Below the pieces are notes generated by a model, which did not search any database, was not told the DNA's origin, and saw only the letters and a program-made list of their open reading frames with translations. This document shows, piece by piece, positions 54,340 to 63,491 of a DNA stretch of 64,000 nucleotides (the stretch's first letter is position 1; each line of letters starts with the position of its first letter). Made by a program: the position numbers and the translations under genes. The DNA comes from Ureibacillus composti (GTDB taxonomy: Bacteria; Bacillota; Bacilli; Bacillales_A; Planococcaceae), in assembly GCA_030348875.1 (NCBI GenBank), contig JAUCEP010000002.1, forward strand, positions 4,072,501-4,136,500, given 5' to 3'.

Positions 54340-55282
54340 ATGCTTTCCCCCTAAATAACATCACTAAGAAGATCGCACTACCAAATACTGCGACTGTAAG
54401 GTTTACTGGAATTTCATAAGGGTATACCACTAAGCGGCTAAGAATATCACATGCTAACAAGAATACCATTCCTAGCACAATTGTATGCGGGATTGTTTTA
54501 CGTAAATTATCCCCCATATAAATGGATACAATATTCGGCACGATTAACCCTAAGAAAGGAATAACCCCAACAGTTAGTACGACAGTAGTTGAAATAATAG
54601 CCACTAAAACTAATCCTAAATTTAAAACCAATTTATAACTTAAACCTAAATTTTTTGCAAAATCTTCGCCCATACCAGCAACCGTAAATTTATTAGCATA
54701 TATATAAGCTAATATGATGGCTGGTATAGCTACATACAATAATTCATACCTTCCAGATACAATTAATGTAAAGCTACCCATAAAGAATGCTTGTACGTTT
54801 TGTAAAATATCAGACTCATAACCAAGAAAAGTCGAAACTGAAGATAATATATTCCCGTACATAATCCCGATTAGTGGTACAAAAATAACATCTTTAAATT
54901 TAATACGTTCAAGTAATTGCATGAAAATTAGTGTTCCAACTAAAGCAAATACAAAACTAAATATAATTTTCTGAAAATACGTTACATTTGTAAAGAATAG
55001 CATTGAAATAATAATACCAAGCTTAGCAGCATCTAATGTCCCTGCAGTTGTTGGCGATACGAATTTGTTACGGCTTAAGCTTTGCATAATTAACCCTGCA
55101 ATACTCATCCCCGCACCAGCTAAAATAATTGCCATTAATCGAGGAACACGACTAATTAAGAAAATTTGTGTTTTATCTGAATCCCAATCTAGAAGGTCAC
55201 TCGGTTTAATATCAATTGCACCAACAAATAGCGAAATTAATGACAAAACGATTGCTGCGATTATTAACATCCACAGTCTCAT
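54326..55282 (-). CDS. yclN: Siderophore ABC transporter permease (YclN-like)
   Basis: 318 aa from the ATG at 55282 (GGGGA upstream); an in-frame TTG at 55294 lies inside the Shine-Dalgarno and is rejected. FecCD permease: RVPRLMAIILAGAGMSIAGLIMQSLSRNKFVSPTTAGTLDAAKLG is split by the usual helix break, with ATPase-contact GMGEDFAKNLGLSYKL and GVIPFLGLIVPNIVSIYMG. First gene of yclNOP, with two Fur-like boxes upstream. Confidence 0.94.
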   Translation of the reverse strand: MRLWMLIIAAIVLSLISLFVGAIDIKPSDLLDWDSDKTQIFLISRVPRLMAIILAGAGMSIAGLIMQSLSRNKFVSPTTAGTLDAAKLGIIISMLFFTNVTYFQKIIFSFVFALVGTLIFMQLLERIKFKDVIFVPLIGIMYGNILSSVSTFLGYESDILQNVQAFFMGSFTLIVSGRYELLYVAIPAIILAYIYANKFTVAGMGEDFAKNLGLSYKLVLNLGLVLVAIISTTVVLTVGVIPFLGLIVPNIVSIYMGDNLRKTIPHTIVLGMVFLLACDILSRLVVYPYEIPVNLTVAVFGSAIFLVMLFRGKAYAKK

Positions 55283-55319
55283 TTTTATCCCCAAATTCTA
55301 TTTATTCTCAAGTATGTAA

Positions 55320-55334
55320 TGAAAATGATTCTCA
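55320..55334. promoter_or_regulatory. Fur-like box 1 upstream of yclN
   Basis: TGAAAATGATTCTCA fits the 7-1-7 form TGATAATNATTATCA with two mismatches, 38 bp before the yclN ATG. Confidence 0.8.
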
Positions 55335-55388
55335 CCTTGAGTACGTTCTTATTATAAGTAGTAAATTGTCAAAAATCAATATATAGAT

Positions 55389-55407
55389 GAGAATGGTAAT
55401 CATTTTA
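55389..55407. promoter_or_regulatory. Fur-like box 2 upstream of yclN
   Basis: GAGAATGGTAATCATTTTA matches the 19-bp Fur consensus at 15 positions, about 55 bp upstream of box 1. Confidence 0.7.
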
Positions 55408-55443
55408 GCTTTTTGTAGAATTGGTATTCCTAGGAAAAAGTGT

Positions 55444-55499
55444 GACTCGGACAAAATGAAAAACCGTCATTCTTCCAAGGAAAAATGACAGTTTTTTGA
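55444..55499 (+). repeat. Partial copy of the GGGACA element (left-end hairpin only)
   Basis: GACTCGGACAAAA (55444-55456) matches the element end GGCTGGGACAAAA at 11 of 13 positions and is followed by the same hairpin plan (AAAACCGTCATTCTTCC / GGAAAAATGACAGTTTTTT). No right end found before the lipoprotein gene. The remainder of 55500-55626 is unassigned. Confidence 0.55.
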
Positions 55500-55626
55500 T
55501 ATAGCTTATATTTTGATACTAGACTCTTTCTATTAGAAATAAACAAGGCCTTCAAAAACTACTTCTTACCCTTTTCTGGGATTTATTCATTCTTATATTT
55601 TCGGCTTCCTTATTCAAATGACAATA

Positions 55627-56508
55627 TTAATATTGTACTTCTACTGCTTGGTCGATTACTTCTTGCGGAACAGTTATTGCTTCTACACCATCAAAATTAT
55701 TAAACGCTACCTTTGTGTCGTTTGAAATTGACATAGATTCACCTTCCATATCAATTGTAAAGTCAAGTACCATATCCATGGCTGTAATATCAAAAGTCTT
55801 TTTATTTATTGTAATAACGTAATCAACTTTATCGAACTTCATGCTTTCAAATAATTGTTGGTCTTCAGTCGTGCCAAGCATTTGATTAATTTGCATTTGT
55901 TCAACTATATACTCACTAAACTTATCTCCTGCTGCATTCAATGTTAATACATATGCATCATTTGTTTGTTCAAATTTAAATTCATTTATAAAAGACTTCA
56001 TGCCTGCAAGTTGTTCTGCAGCATTTACTTGATTTGCCGTTTGCCCCATCATTGCTTCAAAATCAGTTACCGGGAGTTTCAACCATTTTTTTGATTCGGA
56101 ATCGAAAGTAAACATCCCCTGTTGGTTCATATACATTTCCACATCAATACTAACGTCTTCACCCGACTGAGGATTTGCCATTAGCATTGTGCCATCCATG
56201 TACATGGCTAACGGATCAATAACCATGTCCAAGACCATGTCACTTTTTGTTGCCATTTCAAGACTTTCCTCTCCAGAACCTAGGGTCATTGTTTGATCTA
56301 GCTTCATATCTGCACTAACACTAGTCAATTCATTTTGTCTTTCTATTGCTTTTTCGTAAACTTCCTCTAACGTTAATTCACTAACTTCTGGCTGTTCAGT
56401 TGGATTCTTTTCTGTATTATCTCCACTCACTGGTTCTGCTGTACTATTACAAGCAGACAAAACTACTACTAGCAAACCTACTAGAAAAATTAAGAACGAC
56501 TTTTTCAT
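55627..56508 (-). CDS. Lipoprotein of the DUF6612 / YhcN-like beta-rich type
   Basis: 293 aa. Lipobox LSAC (Cys20), an acidic linker, then a LolA-like beta-rich body (SVSADMKLDQTMTLGSGEE, YMDGTMLMANPQ, YMNQQGMFTFDSESKKWLKLP, YVITINKKTFDITAMDMVLDF). Matches the architecture annotated as DUF6612 in Bacillales. Surface lipoprotein of unknown ligand. No clear operon partner. Confidence 0.8.
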   Translation of the reverse strand: MKKSFLIFLVGLLVVVLSACNSTAEPVSGDNTEKNPTEQPEVSELTLEEVYEKAIERQNELTSVSADMKLDQTMTLGSGEESLEMATKSDMVLDMVIDPLAMYMDGTMLMANPQSGEDVSIDVEMYMNQQGMFTFDSESKKWLKLPVTDFEAMMGQTANQVNAAEQLAGMKSFINEFKFEQTNDAYVLTLNAAGDKFSEYIVEQMQINQMLGTTEDQQLFESMKFDKVDYVITINKKTFDITAMDMVLDFTIDMEGESMSISNDTKVAFNNFDGVEAITVPQEVIDQAVEVQY

Positions 56509-56663
56509 ATTCCACTCATCCTTTCAAAATTAAACGTACACTTCATCTACGGATGGAACAGAAAAAGGAGTCACTTTATTGTAAAAGTTTCCGCTTATTC
56601 CCAATAATCCATTACTAGTATCTACTTAATTTCCATTTACAGGTAATTTATTAATAAAAAAAT

Positions 56664-56695
56664 CCGAAGTATTATGCATAGACATAACACTTCGG
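56664..56695 (-). terminator. Terminator after dtpT
   Basis: CCGAAGT-ATTATG pairs with CATAAC-ACTTCGG, with a T run on the minus strand (plus A run 56656-56662). Confidence 0.88.
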
Positions 56696-56711
56696 TGAAG
56701 GAAATTTATAT

Positions 56712-58199
56712 TTAATTGACTCCGCGCATTGCTTTTGCAATTAACGGTGTTAAAACTAATAAAAGAACACCTAATACAATTGATAAACCGCCAAGCACAC
56801 CAAAGTATGTGATTTCGGTTACAGCTTCGTAAATTCTTACTAATTGCGCATTAATAGCTTGAGCTGTTGCACTTGTTAAGAACCATAAAGACATCGTTTG
56901 TGCTGCAAATGCTGCTGGTGCAAGTTTTGTTGTTGCTGATAATCCTACAGGTGATAACAACAATTCTCCAACTACTACCAAGAAGAATGAAAGTACTAAC
57001 CACCAAGGACTAACTAGTTCAGTTCCACCAGACATTTTTGCTGGAATAATCATTACTAAGAAAGAAGCCCCTGCAAAGAATAATGAAACCGCGAATTTCT
57101 TAGGTGTTGAAGGTTGTCGGCTTCCGAGCTTAATCCATAACCATGCAAAAACAGGTGCAAAAATAATAATAAATAATGGGTTTAAAGATTGGAACCAAGA
57201 AACTGGAATTTCAAAATTACCAATAGTTAAATCCGTACGAGTATCCGCGTATGTTGCTAAAATCGTAGCACCCTGTTCTTGAATCGCCCAGAACATAACT
57301 GCCGCAATAAATAATGGAATATATGCAAGTACACGTGACTTTTCATCTTTTGTTGTTTTTGGACTACGATACATAATAATAAAGAATACTGTTGGAATTA
57401 AAACACCTAGCGTAGTAATAATTAAACTAAAGATCGCCATAGTTAAATTACCAGTTGTGTATAAAATAACTCCAAATATTAGTATTACAATAATCCCAAG
57501 AACTACATTTCGAATTGTTTTCTTTTTTTCTTCTCCAGTTAACGGGTTTGGAACTTCAACTCCCGCTAAACCTAAAAATTTCTTTTGGGTTACATAAAAG
57601 ACAACTAAGCCGATAAACATCCCAACAGCAGCTATACTAAAGCCTAAATGGAAATTATATCTTTCACCAACAAATCCAATTATTAATGGTGAAATAAACG
57701 CACCCATATTAATTCCCATGTAGAAAATACTAAAACCAGAGTCACGACGGTTATCGCCTTCTGCATACATATCCCCAACAATTGTTGATACATTCGATTT
57801 TAATAAGCCTGTACCAATAATAATAAATGCCATTGAGATTAATAATGCTGTAAGACCACCTGGAAACGATAAAGCGATGTGTCCAATCATGATTAGTATT
57901 CCACCGTAGAATACTGTTTTTCGAGTACCCCAGATTCGGTCTGCAAACCAACCACCAATAATACTCGACATATAAATTAACGACCCGTATAATGCCATAA
58001 TCGAGTTGGCCGTACCTCGATCTAATCCTAATCCGCCATCATGTAATTCATAATACATGTAAAGAATCAGTATTGCGCGCATTCCGTAATACGAAAATCG
58101 CTCCCAAAATTCTGTAAAGAATAATGTTAACAATCCTTTAGGATGCCCAAAGAATCCTTTTTGAGGGACGGATTTAACTATTTCGTCTTTGCTATACAT
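56712..58199 (-). CDS. dtpT: Proton-coupled di/tripeptide transporter (POT family)
   Basis: 495 aa from the ATG at 58199 (AGAGGGAA upstream). POT signatures: FFTEFWERFSYYGMRAILILY (ExxERFxYY), GGWFADRIWGTRKTVFYGG and FSIFYMGINMGAFISPLI. Imports di- and tripeptides with protons. A CodY-like box upstream agrees with nutritional control of peptide uptake. Confidence 0.95.
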   Translation of the reverse strand: MYSKDEIVKSVPQKGFFGHPKGLLTLFFTEFWERFSYYGMRAILILYMYYELHDGGLGLDRGTANSIMALYGSLIYMSSIIGGWFADRIWGTRKTVFYGGILIMIGHIALSFPGGLTALLISMAFIIIGTGLLKSNVSTIVGDMYAEGDNRRDSGFSIFYMGINMGAFISPLIIGFVGERYNFHLGFSIAAVGMFIGLVVFYVTQKKFLGLAGVEVPNPLTGEEKKKTIRNVVLGIIVILIFGVILYTTGNLTMAIFSLIITTLGVLIPTVFFIIMYRSPKTTKDEKSRVLAYIPLFIAAVMFWAIQEQGATILATYADTRTDLTIGNFEIPVSWFQSLNPLFIIIFAPVFAWLWIKLGSRQPSTPKKFAVSLFFAGASFLVMIIPAKMSGGTELVSPWWLVLSFFLVVVGELLLSPVGLSATTKLAPAAFAAQTMSLWFLTSATAQAINAQLVRIYEAVTEITYFGVLGGLSIVLGVLLLVLTPLIAKAMRGVN

Positions 58200-58228
58200 A
58201 AAGTTCCCTCTTTCTTTTATTTTGTTTA

Positions 58229-58243
58229 TATTTTCTGACAATT
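58229..58243. promoter_or_regulatory. CodY-like box upstream of dtpT
   Basis: TATTTTCTGACAATT matches the CodY consensus AATTTTCWGAAAATT at 13 of 15 positions, 30 bp before the dtpT ATG. Confidence 0.6.
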
Positions 58244-58444
58244 TAAATTAACTTCTATTGTCTGACGACTGCTCTCTTACATTAAATCATTTTAATTGTT
58301 TTTTCAATATATTTTAAAAAAGTTTGAATGTTTACCTTCTTCTGTATTTTCCATCTTTTTCTCTCGAAACCACTCATTTACCACTTTCAAACGAAGAAAA
58401 GGATTAAGATATTAATATCTTAGTATAATTTATAGAAATAAAAA

Positions 58445-58925
58445 GAGACCGGGACATAGAAAATTTTTAGGGGGGAGCCACTATTATCTATAATAAGATA
58501 ATCGGAATTTCTCCGCTAAGAGTCTGTTCTGAGGGGCTCAACTTTATTCAATAATGGAAGCATTTTCCCTTATGTTTAAAATACTCATATTTTCCGAAAA
58601 ATAACGGAAACTTTTTCCCTTATCTCATCAAATTGTCCAAATTTCGCCTGGTTTAAAGCACTTAACGGAAATTTATTCTCTTATTTCAACTTTAAAAGCC
58701 TCTATTTTTTCAATAACGGAAGAATTTTCCCTTAAAAACGGGGGCATAAACGCCACGGCCGCTTGTCTTGCCCATGACCAAGCACACCCACGCGCGTGGC
58801 CACTTAAGTCCGCTCGCACCGGGCACTTCACTTCATCAGATTCATTATTAGAATTAACAACAAAAAAACACCAGTTTTCTCAAAAAGGAGAGAAAAACTG
58901 ATGTTTTTGGATTTGTCCTAGCCTC
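58445..58925 (-). repeat. Intergenic element with GGGACA terminal inverted repeats, copy 2
   Basis: Bounded by GAGACCGGGACA (58445-58456) and TGTCCTAGCCTC (58914-58925), inverted and matching at 9 of 12 positions. It is inverted relative to copy 1: its left 60 bp align with the right end of copy 1 (shared AGCCACTATT-N-TCTATAATAAGAT), and its right end carries the AAAAACACCAGTTTTCTC hairpin plan and GAGCGGACTTAAG (58815-58803, minus). It contains four 23-bp repeats and a GC-rich patch. No ORF. The right-end hairpin also serves as the hflX terminator. Confidence 0.75.
58551..58735. repeat. Four near-palindromic 23-bp repeats inside copy 2
   Basis: Units at 58551-58573, 58601-58623, 58662-58684 and 58713-58735, form ATAASGGAA-N5-TTCCSTTAT with few mismatches. 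Start-to-start spacing is 50, 61 and 51 bp. Each unit is nearly its own reverse complement, like protein-binding iterons or short hairpins. Confidence 0.7.
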
Positions 58926-58934
58926 TTAAATAAA

Positions 58935-60221
58935 TTATTTCACTACATATTGTTCATATTTTTTATAATCTGTGTCCTTTAATTCAACACTCACTAATGT
59001 ACCATTTTCCTCGTACTCCGTTGATAGCACTGATGCATTTGCATTTAGATAAGAAACAATGTCACCTCGATCAAACGGAAGTAACATTTGACATGTTACA
59101 TAATTTGAAAAGATATTTTGGCGTATCATTGTAATTAACTCATCAAGTCCAGTATCCTGTTTTGCTGATAACCATATATTATCACCGCTTACTAATGGGT
59201 ATGTTACATTTGCCATATCAGACTTATTATAAACGTAAATCGTCGGTATATCTTCTATTTCAATATCCTTTAACGTTTTGTTTGTAACATCGATCATAAA
59301 CTTATGCTCTTCATTTGAAACATCTACAACATGTAGTAATAAGTCTGCCTCTCTTGCTTCTTCTAACGTTGAACGGAATGCCTTTACTAAATGATGAGGA
59401 AGTTTACTTACAAATCCAACCGTATCCGTTAATAAAAACGACTTCTTATCTGGTAATTCAATATTTCGCACAGAAGTATCCAATGTAGCAAACAGCATAT
59501 CTTTTTCGAATACTTCCTTTCCATTACTTTGTCCAATTTTCTTGAGCAATTGATTCATTATTGTTGATTTACCAGCGTTTGTATAACCAACCAAAGATAC
59601 TACAGGTATTTCACTTTTCTTCCGTTGCTTTCTTTGAGTGTCCCGTTGCTCTTTTACATGCTCTAAGTCTTTTCTTAACTTTGCAATTTGATCTTCTATT
59701 TTACGGCGATCTAATTCAAGCTTCGTCTCTCCGGCACCACGGTTTCTAAAGCCACCACCCGTGCCACCTCCTTGACGAGATAATGAGGCGTGAAGACCAA
59801 CTAACCTTGGTAACATATATTGTAATTGTGCAAGCTCCACCTGCATTTTTGCCTCACGTGTTTTTGCACGGCGGTCAAATATATCTAAAATTAACATCGT
59901 ACGATCAATAACTTTACATTCTAACTCATGCTCTAAATTTCGTATTTGTGATGGAGACAGTTCGTCATTAAAGATTACTAAATTTGCTCCGGTCTCTTCA
60001 AATAGCGACTTTATTTCTTCGACTTTACCTGTCCCAACATAATGTGAAGGTGTAACACGCTCTAAGTTTTGTGTCACAATTCCAACTACTTGTACATTTA
60101 AAGCTTCAGCTAAATTAGCCAACTCCTCCATTGAGTATTCAAAATTTGGATCATTGACTAAATTTACACCTACTAAAATTCCCTTTTCCTCTAGTATTTC
60201 AACTTCTTTTAAATCAGCCAT
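58935..60221 (-). CDS. hflX: Ribosome-associated GTPase HflX
   Basis: 428 aa. N-terminal HflX domain (about 1-190) with the family's Gly-rich SRQGGGTGGGFRNRGAGETKLE, a coiled-coil linker (KLRKDLEHVKEQRDTQRKQ), then a G domain: G1 GYTNAGKST, G3 DTVGF, G4 NKSD. HflX splits stalled ribosomes after heat or antibiotic stress. GGAGG lies upstream of the ATG. Single gene. Confidence 0.95.
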   Translation of the reverse strand: MADLKEVEILEEKGILVGVNLVNDPNFEYSMEELANLAEALNVQVVGIVTQNLERVTPSHYVGTGKVEEIKSLFEETGANLVIFNDELSPSQIRNLEHELECKVIDRTMLILDIFDRRAKTREAKMQVELAQLQYMLPRLVGLHASLSRQGGGTGGGFRNRGAGETKLELDRRKIEDQIAKLRKDLEHVKEQRDTQRKQRKKSEIPVVSLVGYTNAGKSTIMNQLLKKIGQSNGKEVFEKDMLFATLDTSVRNIELPDKKSFLLTDTVGFVSKLPHHLVKAFRSTLEEAREADLLLHVVDVSNEEHKFMIDVTNKTLKDIEIEDIPTIYVYNKSDMANVTYPLVSGDNIWLSAKQDTGLDELITMIRQNIFSNYVTCQMLLPFDRGDIVSYLNANASVLSTEYEENGTLVSVELKDTDYKKYEQYVVK

Positions 60222-60296
60222 ATAATACCTCCGTAACCAAATTTCGGGTTCACCTGCTTATCGTATCATATATTATATCCTTACAAATACAAATAA

Positions 60297-60325
60297 AGAC
60301 CCACAACAATTAAAGTTATGGGTCT
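60297..60325 (-). terminator. Terminator after putP
   Basis: AGACCCA (60297-60303) pairs with TGGGTCT (60319-60325), with inner partial pairing. TCTTTATTT follows on the minus strand. Confidence 0.75.
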
Positions 60326-60344
60326 AGAATTTTTGTAAATATTA

Positions 60345-61832
60345 TTATTTTTTTTCTGTTTTTAAAAGTTCTAACGTTTCATCAAATTCGCTCTCAATTT
60401 CAGCATTTCGTTTGTAAGTAATTAAACTTACTACTACTGCTAAGATTAAGTTAATAATGAAACCTGGAACAATTTCATATAACATACCAGATAATATTTC
60501 ACTTTGTCCCCAAATGAAGGCAACTACTGCACCCGCAATCATACCAGTTAAAGCACCAACATTTGTTAACTTTCTCCAGTATAAAGCAAGTAAAATTGTT
60601 GGTCCAAATGCAGCACCAAATCCTGCCCATGCAAATCCAACTAAGTCTAGAATCGAGCTATCTGGGTTCCATCCTAAAATTGCCGCAATAACTGATACTA
60701 CTAAAACAGCTAGACGGCCTGCCATTACATAGTGTTTATCTGACGCGTCTTTTTTAAATAAAGCCTTATACATATCTTCAACTAATGCTGATGATGTAAC
60801 GATTAATTGTGATGATATTGTACTCATAACTGCTGCTAAAATTGCAGCTAACATAATCCCTGCAATAAATGGATGGAATAAAATTTGACCCATTACAATA
60901 AATATAGTTTCTGGATCATCAAGTACTTGACCACTTTGTTGGAAGTATGCTAAACCAACAAGTGCTGTACCAATCGCACCAGCTAAACTTAAAATCATCC
61001 AACCAATACCAATTCGACGAGCTTGCTTCGTTTCTTGAACAGATTTAATAGCCATGAAACGAACAATAATATGAGGTTGACCAAAATATCCAAGACCCCA
61101 CGCTACCGAAGAGATAACCCCTGCTACAGTTGCAGTTGATGCAAATAGATTAAAATGTTGTGGGTCAACTGATTTAATTGAATCAATCGTCTCTCCCAAG
61201 CCACCAGTGAAGAATAGACCAATTGTTGGAACTAAAATTAATGCTAAGAACATGATCAAACCTTGTAAGAAGTCAGTATAACTAACCGCAAGGAATCCAC
61301 CAAATAGTGTATATCCAACTGTAACTAATGATACGACGATTAGCCCAGTATGATAGTCAAAACCAAATGAACTTTCAAAGAATTTACCACCCGATACCAT
61401 TCCTGATGATACGTAGAAAGTAAAGAATACTAAAATAACAATCCCAGATACAATACGAATTAATTTCGTATTATCACGAAGACGGTTGTCTAAGAAACTA
61501 GGAATAGTAATTGAGTTTTTAGATACTTGAGTATATACACGTAAACGTGGCGCAACTAATAACCAGTTTAACCAAGCACCCACTGTTAAACCGATTGCTA
61601 TCCATGCCTCAACCATTCCAGCTGCATAAATTGCTCCAGGTAATCCCATTAATAGCCAACCTGACATATCCGCTGCACCCGCACTTAACGCTGTAACAGC
61701 AGGACCTAAATCACGTCCACCTAGCATATAATCGTTTAAATTTGTTGTTCTTTTATATGCGTACCAACCAATGATTATCATTGCTAGCATATAAATAACA
61801 ATCGCTAGTAATTGAAATGCGTAATCTGACAT
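60345..61832 (-). CDS. putP: Sodium/proline symporter PutP
   Basis: 495 aa SSF-family symporter with 13 expected helices. Typical phrases: YMLGGRDLGPAVTALSAGAADMSGWLLMGLPGAIYAAG is split across helix 2, with GYTLFGGFLAVSYTDFLQGLIM and AAILAAVMSTISSQLIVTSSALVEDMYK (Na+ site region). Imports proline as nutrient or osmolyte. No putBC catabolic genes are adjacent. The 61833-62105 region upstream shows no clear regulator site. Confidence 0.94.
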   Translation of the reverse strand: MSDYAFQLLAIVIYMLAMIIIGWYAYKRTTNLNDYMLGGRDLGPAVTALSAGAADMSGWLLMGLPGAIYAAGMVEAWIAIGLTVGAWLNWLLVAPRLRVYTQVSKNSITIPSFLDNRLRDNTKLIRIVSGIVILVFFTFYVSSGMVSGGKFFESSFGFDYHTGLIVVSLVTVGYTLFGGFLAVSYTDFLQGLIMFLALILVPTIGLFFTGGLGETIDSIKSVDPQHFNLFASTATVAGVISSVAWGLGYFGQPHIIVRFMAIKSVQETKQARRIGIGWMILSLAGAIGTALVGLAYFQQSGQVLDDPETIFIVMGQILFHPFIAGIMLAAILAAVMSTISSQLIVTSSALVEDMYKALFKKDASDKHYVMAGRLAVLVVSVIAAILGWNPDSSILDLVGFAWAGFGAAFGPTILLALYWRKLTNVGALTGMIAGAVVAFIWGQSEILSGMLYEIVPGFIINLILAVVVSLITYKRNAEIESEFDETLELLKTEKK

Positions 61833-62105
61833 TTCTCTTCCCCCTTGATGTAAGTAAATATTACGTTAAGAATAATGTCGTAAAACAGAGAATTATTAAT
61901 CCTATTCTAGAACATATACCTATTTCAAATTTACCACATATTATATCAATTGCAATATTAAAGTTTTTCCAAAATTCTATTTTAATTGAATATTGACTAT
62001 ATCATTTATTATTTTAATAATAGTTTTATATAGAAACATGTGAATACCACTTAGAACACTGCATATGATAAACTTATGCCAATTACTAAAAGTGAGGCAG
62101 AAATT

Positions 62106-63269
62106 ATGGAATTTGAACAAATGAAAGAACAATTTTTAGAATATATAGATAAGAAGCAACTTGTTAATGCAACCATCAGTCAACCAAGACAAAAATCAAA
62201 TGAAGTCAAACGAATAAAACTAAAACCAATTGAACTAAAAGGTGTATATCATATTCAAATTGAGTATCAGTATGAACGAATTTTAAAACATGAAAACGTT
62301 ATACTTGAAAACTTTCCAGAAGCTTTTGATCAGTTTTTAGAAGGTTTCCGTCAAATACATGCACAATTTTCCCAAGAAACGGTTCATATTCAATTGTCGA
62401 AAAAGAATAAAGTTTTATGGAAAAGTGAAAAAGGTAAAACGTCGAAACCTGTTGATTTATCGCATAATCGCAAAAAGAAGTATTTATTAGATGATTCAAC
62501 TCCTTATCCGTTTTTGATCCGTTTGGGTGTACAAACAGAAGAAGGCAAAGTGAAAAAGCAAAAATTTGACAAATTCAAACAAATAAACCGTTTTGTTGAA
62601 TTTATTGATGATGCATTAATTCACTTACCTCAAGATCGTGAAATCAGGATCCTTGATTTTGGTTCTGGAAAATCATATTTAACTTTCGCCTTATATCATT
62701 ACTTAAAAATCGAAAAGGGTTTAAACATCCGTGTTACCGGACTTGATTTAAAGAAGGAAGTAATCGAAGAGTGTAATCAAATTGCTAAAGACCTACAATA
62801 TGAAGATTTAGAGTTTTTAGTTGGTGATATTAATGATTATAATGATGAAACCTCTGTAGATATGGTAGTTACACTTCACGCTTGTGATGTAGCAACAGAT
62901 ATGGCATTAGCTAGAGCTGTTCGCTGGGGAGCTAAAGTCATTTTAAGTGTTCCATGCTGTCAACATGAATTAAATCGTCAATTACATGCACCCTCACTTG
63001 AAGTCATGACACAACACGGATTAATTAAAGAACGTTTTGCTTCACTTGCAACCGATTCAATTCGTGCAGAAATATTAAAGCTTGTTGGATATGAAACCCA
63101 ACTTCTAGAATTTATAGATATAGAAAATACACCTAAAAACATCTTAATCCGTGCATACTATACAGGTAAAAAGCCTTCAAACGAACAATTTGCTCGATAC
63201 AACGCGTTTGTTGAGTTTTTATCGGCAAATCCATTCCTTCAAAACGAATTAAATGATCTTTTACCCTAA
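62106..63269 (+). CDS. Class I SAM-dependent methyltransferase
   Basis: 387 aa from the ATG at 62106 (GTGAGG upstream; an ATG at 62076 lacks a ribosome-binding site). The N-terminal about 170 residues are family-specific. The Rossmann domain has motif I ILDFGSGKSYLTFALYHYL, acidic end VTGLDLKKEVIEECN, motif VTLHACDVATD and a SVPCCQHELN loop. This resembles a family of cytoplasmic methyltransferases with CCxxE/H motifs; substrate unknown, probably RNA or a small molecule. Confidence 0.85.
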   Translation: MEFEQMKEQFLEYIDKKQLVNATISQPRQKSNEVKRIKLKPIELKGVYHIQIEYQYERILKHENVILENFPEAFDQFLEGFRQIHAQFSQETVHIQLSKKNKVLWKSEKGKTSKPVDLSHNRKKKYLLDDSTPYPFLIRLGVQTEEGKVKKQKFDKFKQINRFVEFIDDALIHLPQDREIRILDFGSGKSYLTFALYHYLKIEKGLNIRVTGLDLKKEVIEECNQIAKDLQYEDLEFLVGDINDYNDETSVDMVVTLHACDVATDMALARAVRWGAKVILSVPCCQHELNRQLHAPSLEVMTQHGLIKERFASLATDSIRAEILKLVGYETQLLEFIDIENTPKNILIRAYYTGKKPSNEQFARYNAFVEFLSANPFLQNELNDLLP

Positions 63270-63299
63270 AAATTGTATTTCATAATGAACCCTATATTG

Positions 63300-63352
63300 G
63301 GCAAGTATAGTTAGTAGGTAAACCAACACCGAAGTCTTATACTTGCCTTTTT
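63300..63352 (+). terminator. Terminator after the methyltransferase gene
   Basis: GGCAAGTATA (63300-63309) pairs with TATACTTGCC (63338-63347), followed by TTTTT. Confidence 0.8.
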
Positions 63353-63491
63353 GGTTTTAAAATTCCTAAGTAATATTACAGGAATGTAAATTTTGTTTAT
63401 TTCAACCAAATAAATATATAGATTTCGTAAATACTTTGTTATTCTATTATTGTTTTTGTTTATATTTTATTTACTATTCAGGAGGATTTAC

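Noticed and set aside
58551-58735. CRISPR-like array (23-bp repeats with 27-38 bp spacers)
   Set aside because: Units differ from each other at several positions, spacer length varies, there are only four, and no cas gene is near. They fit degenerate iterons inside a dispersed element.
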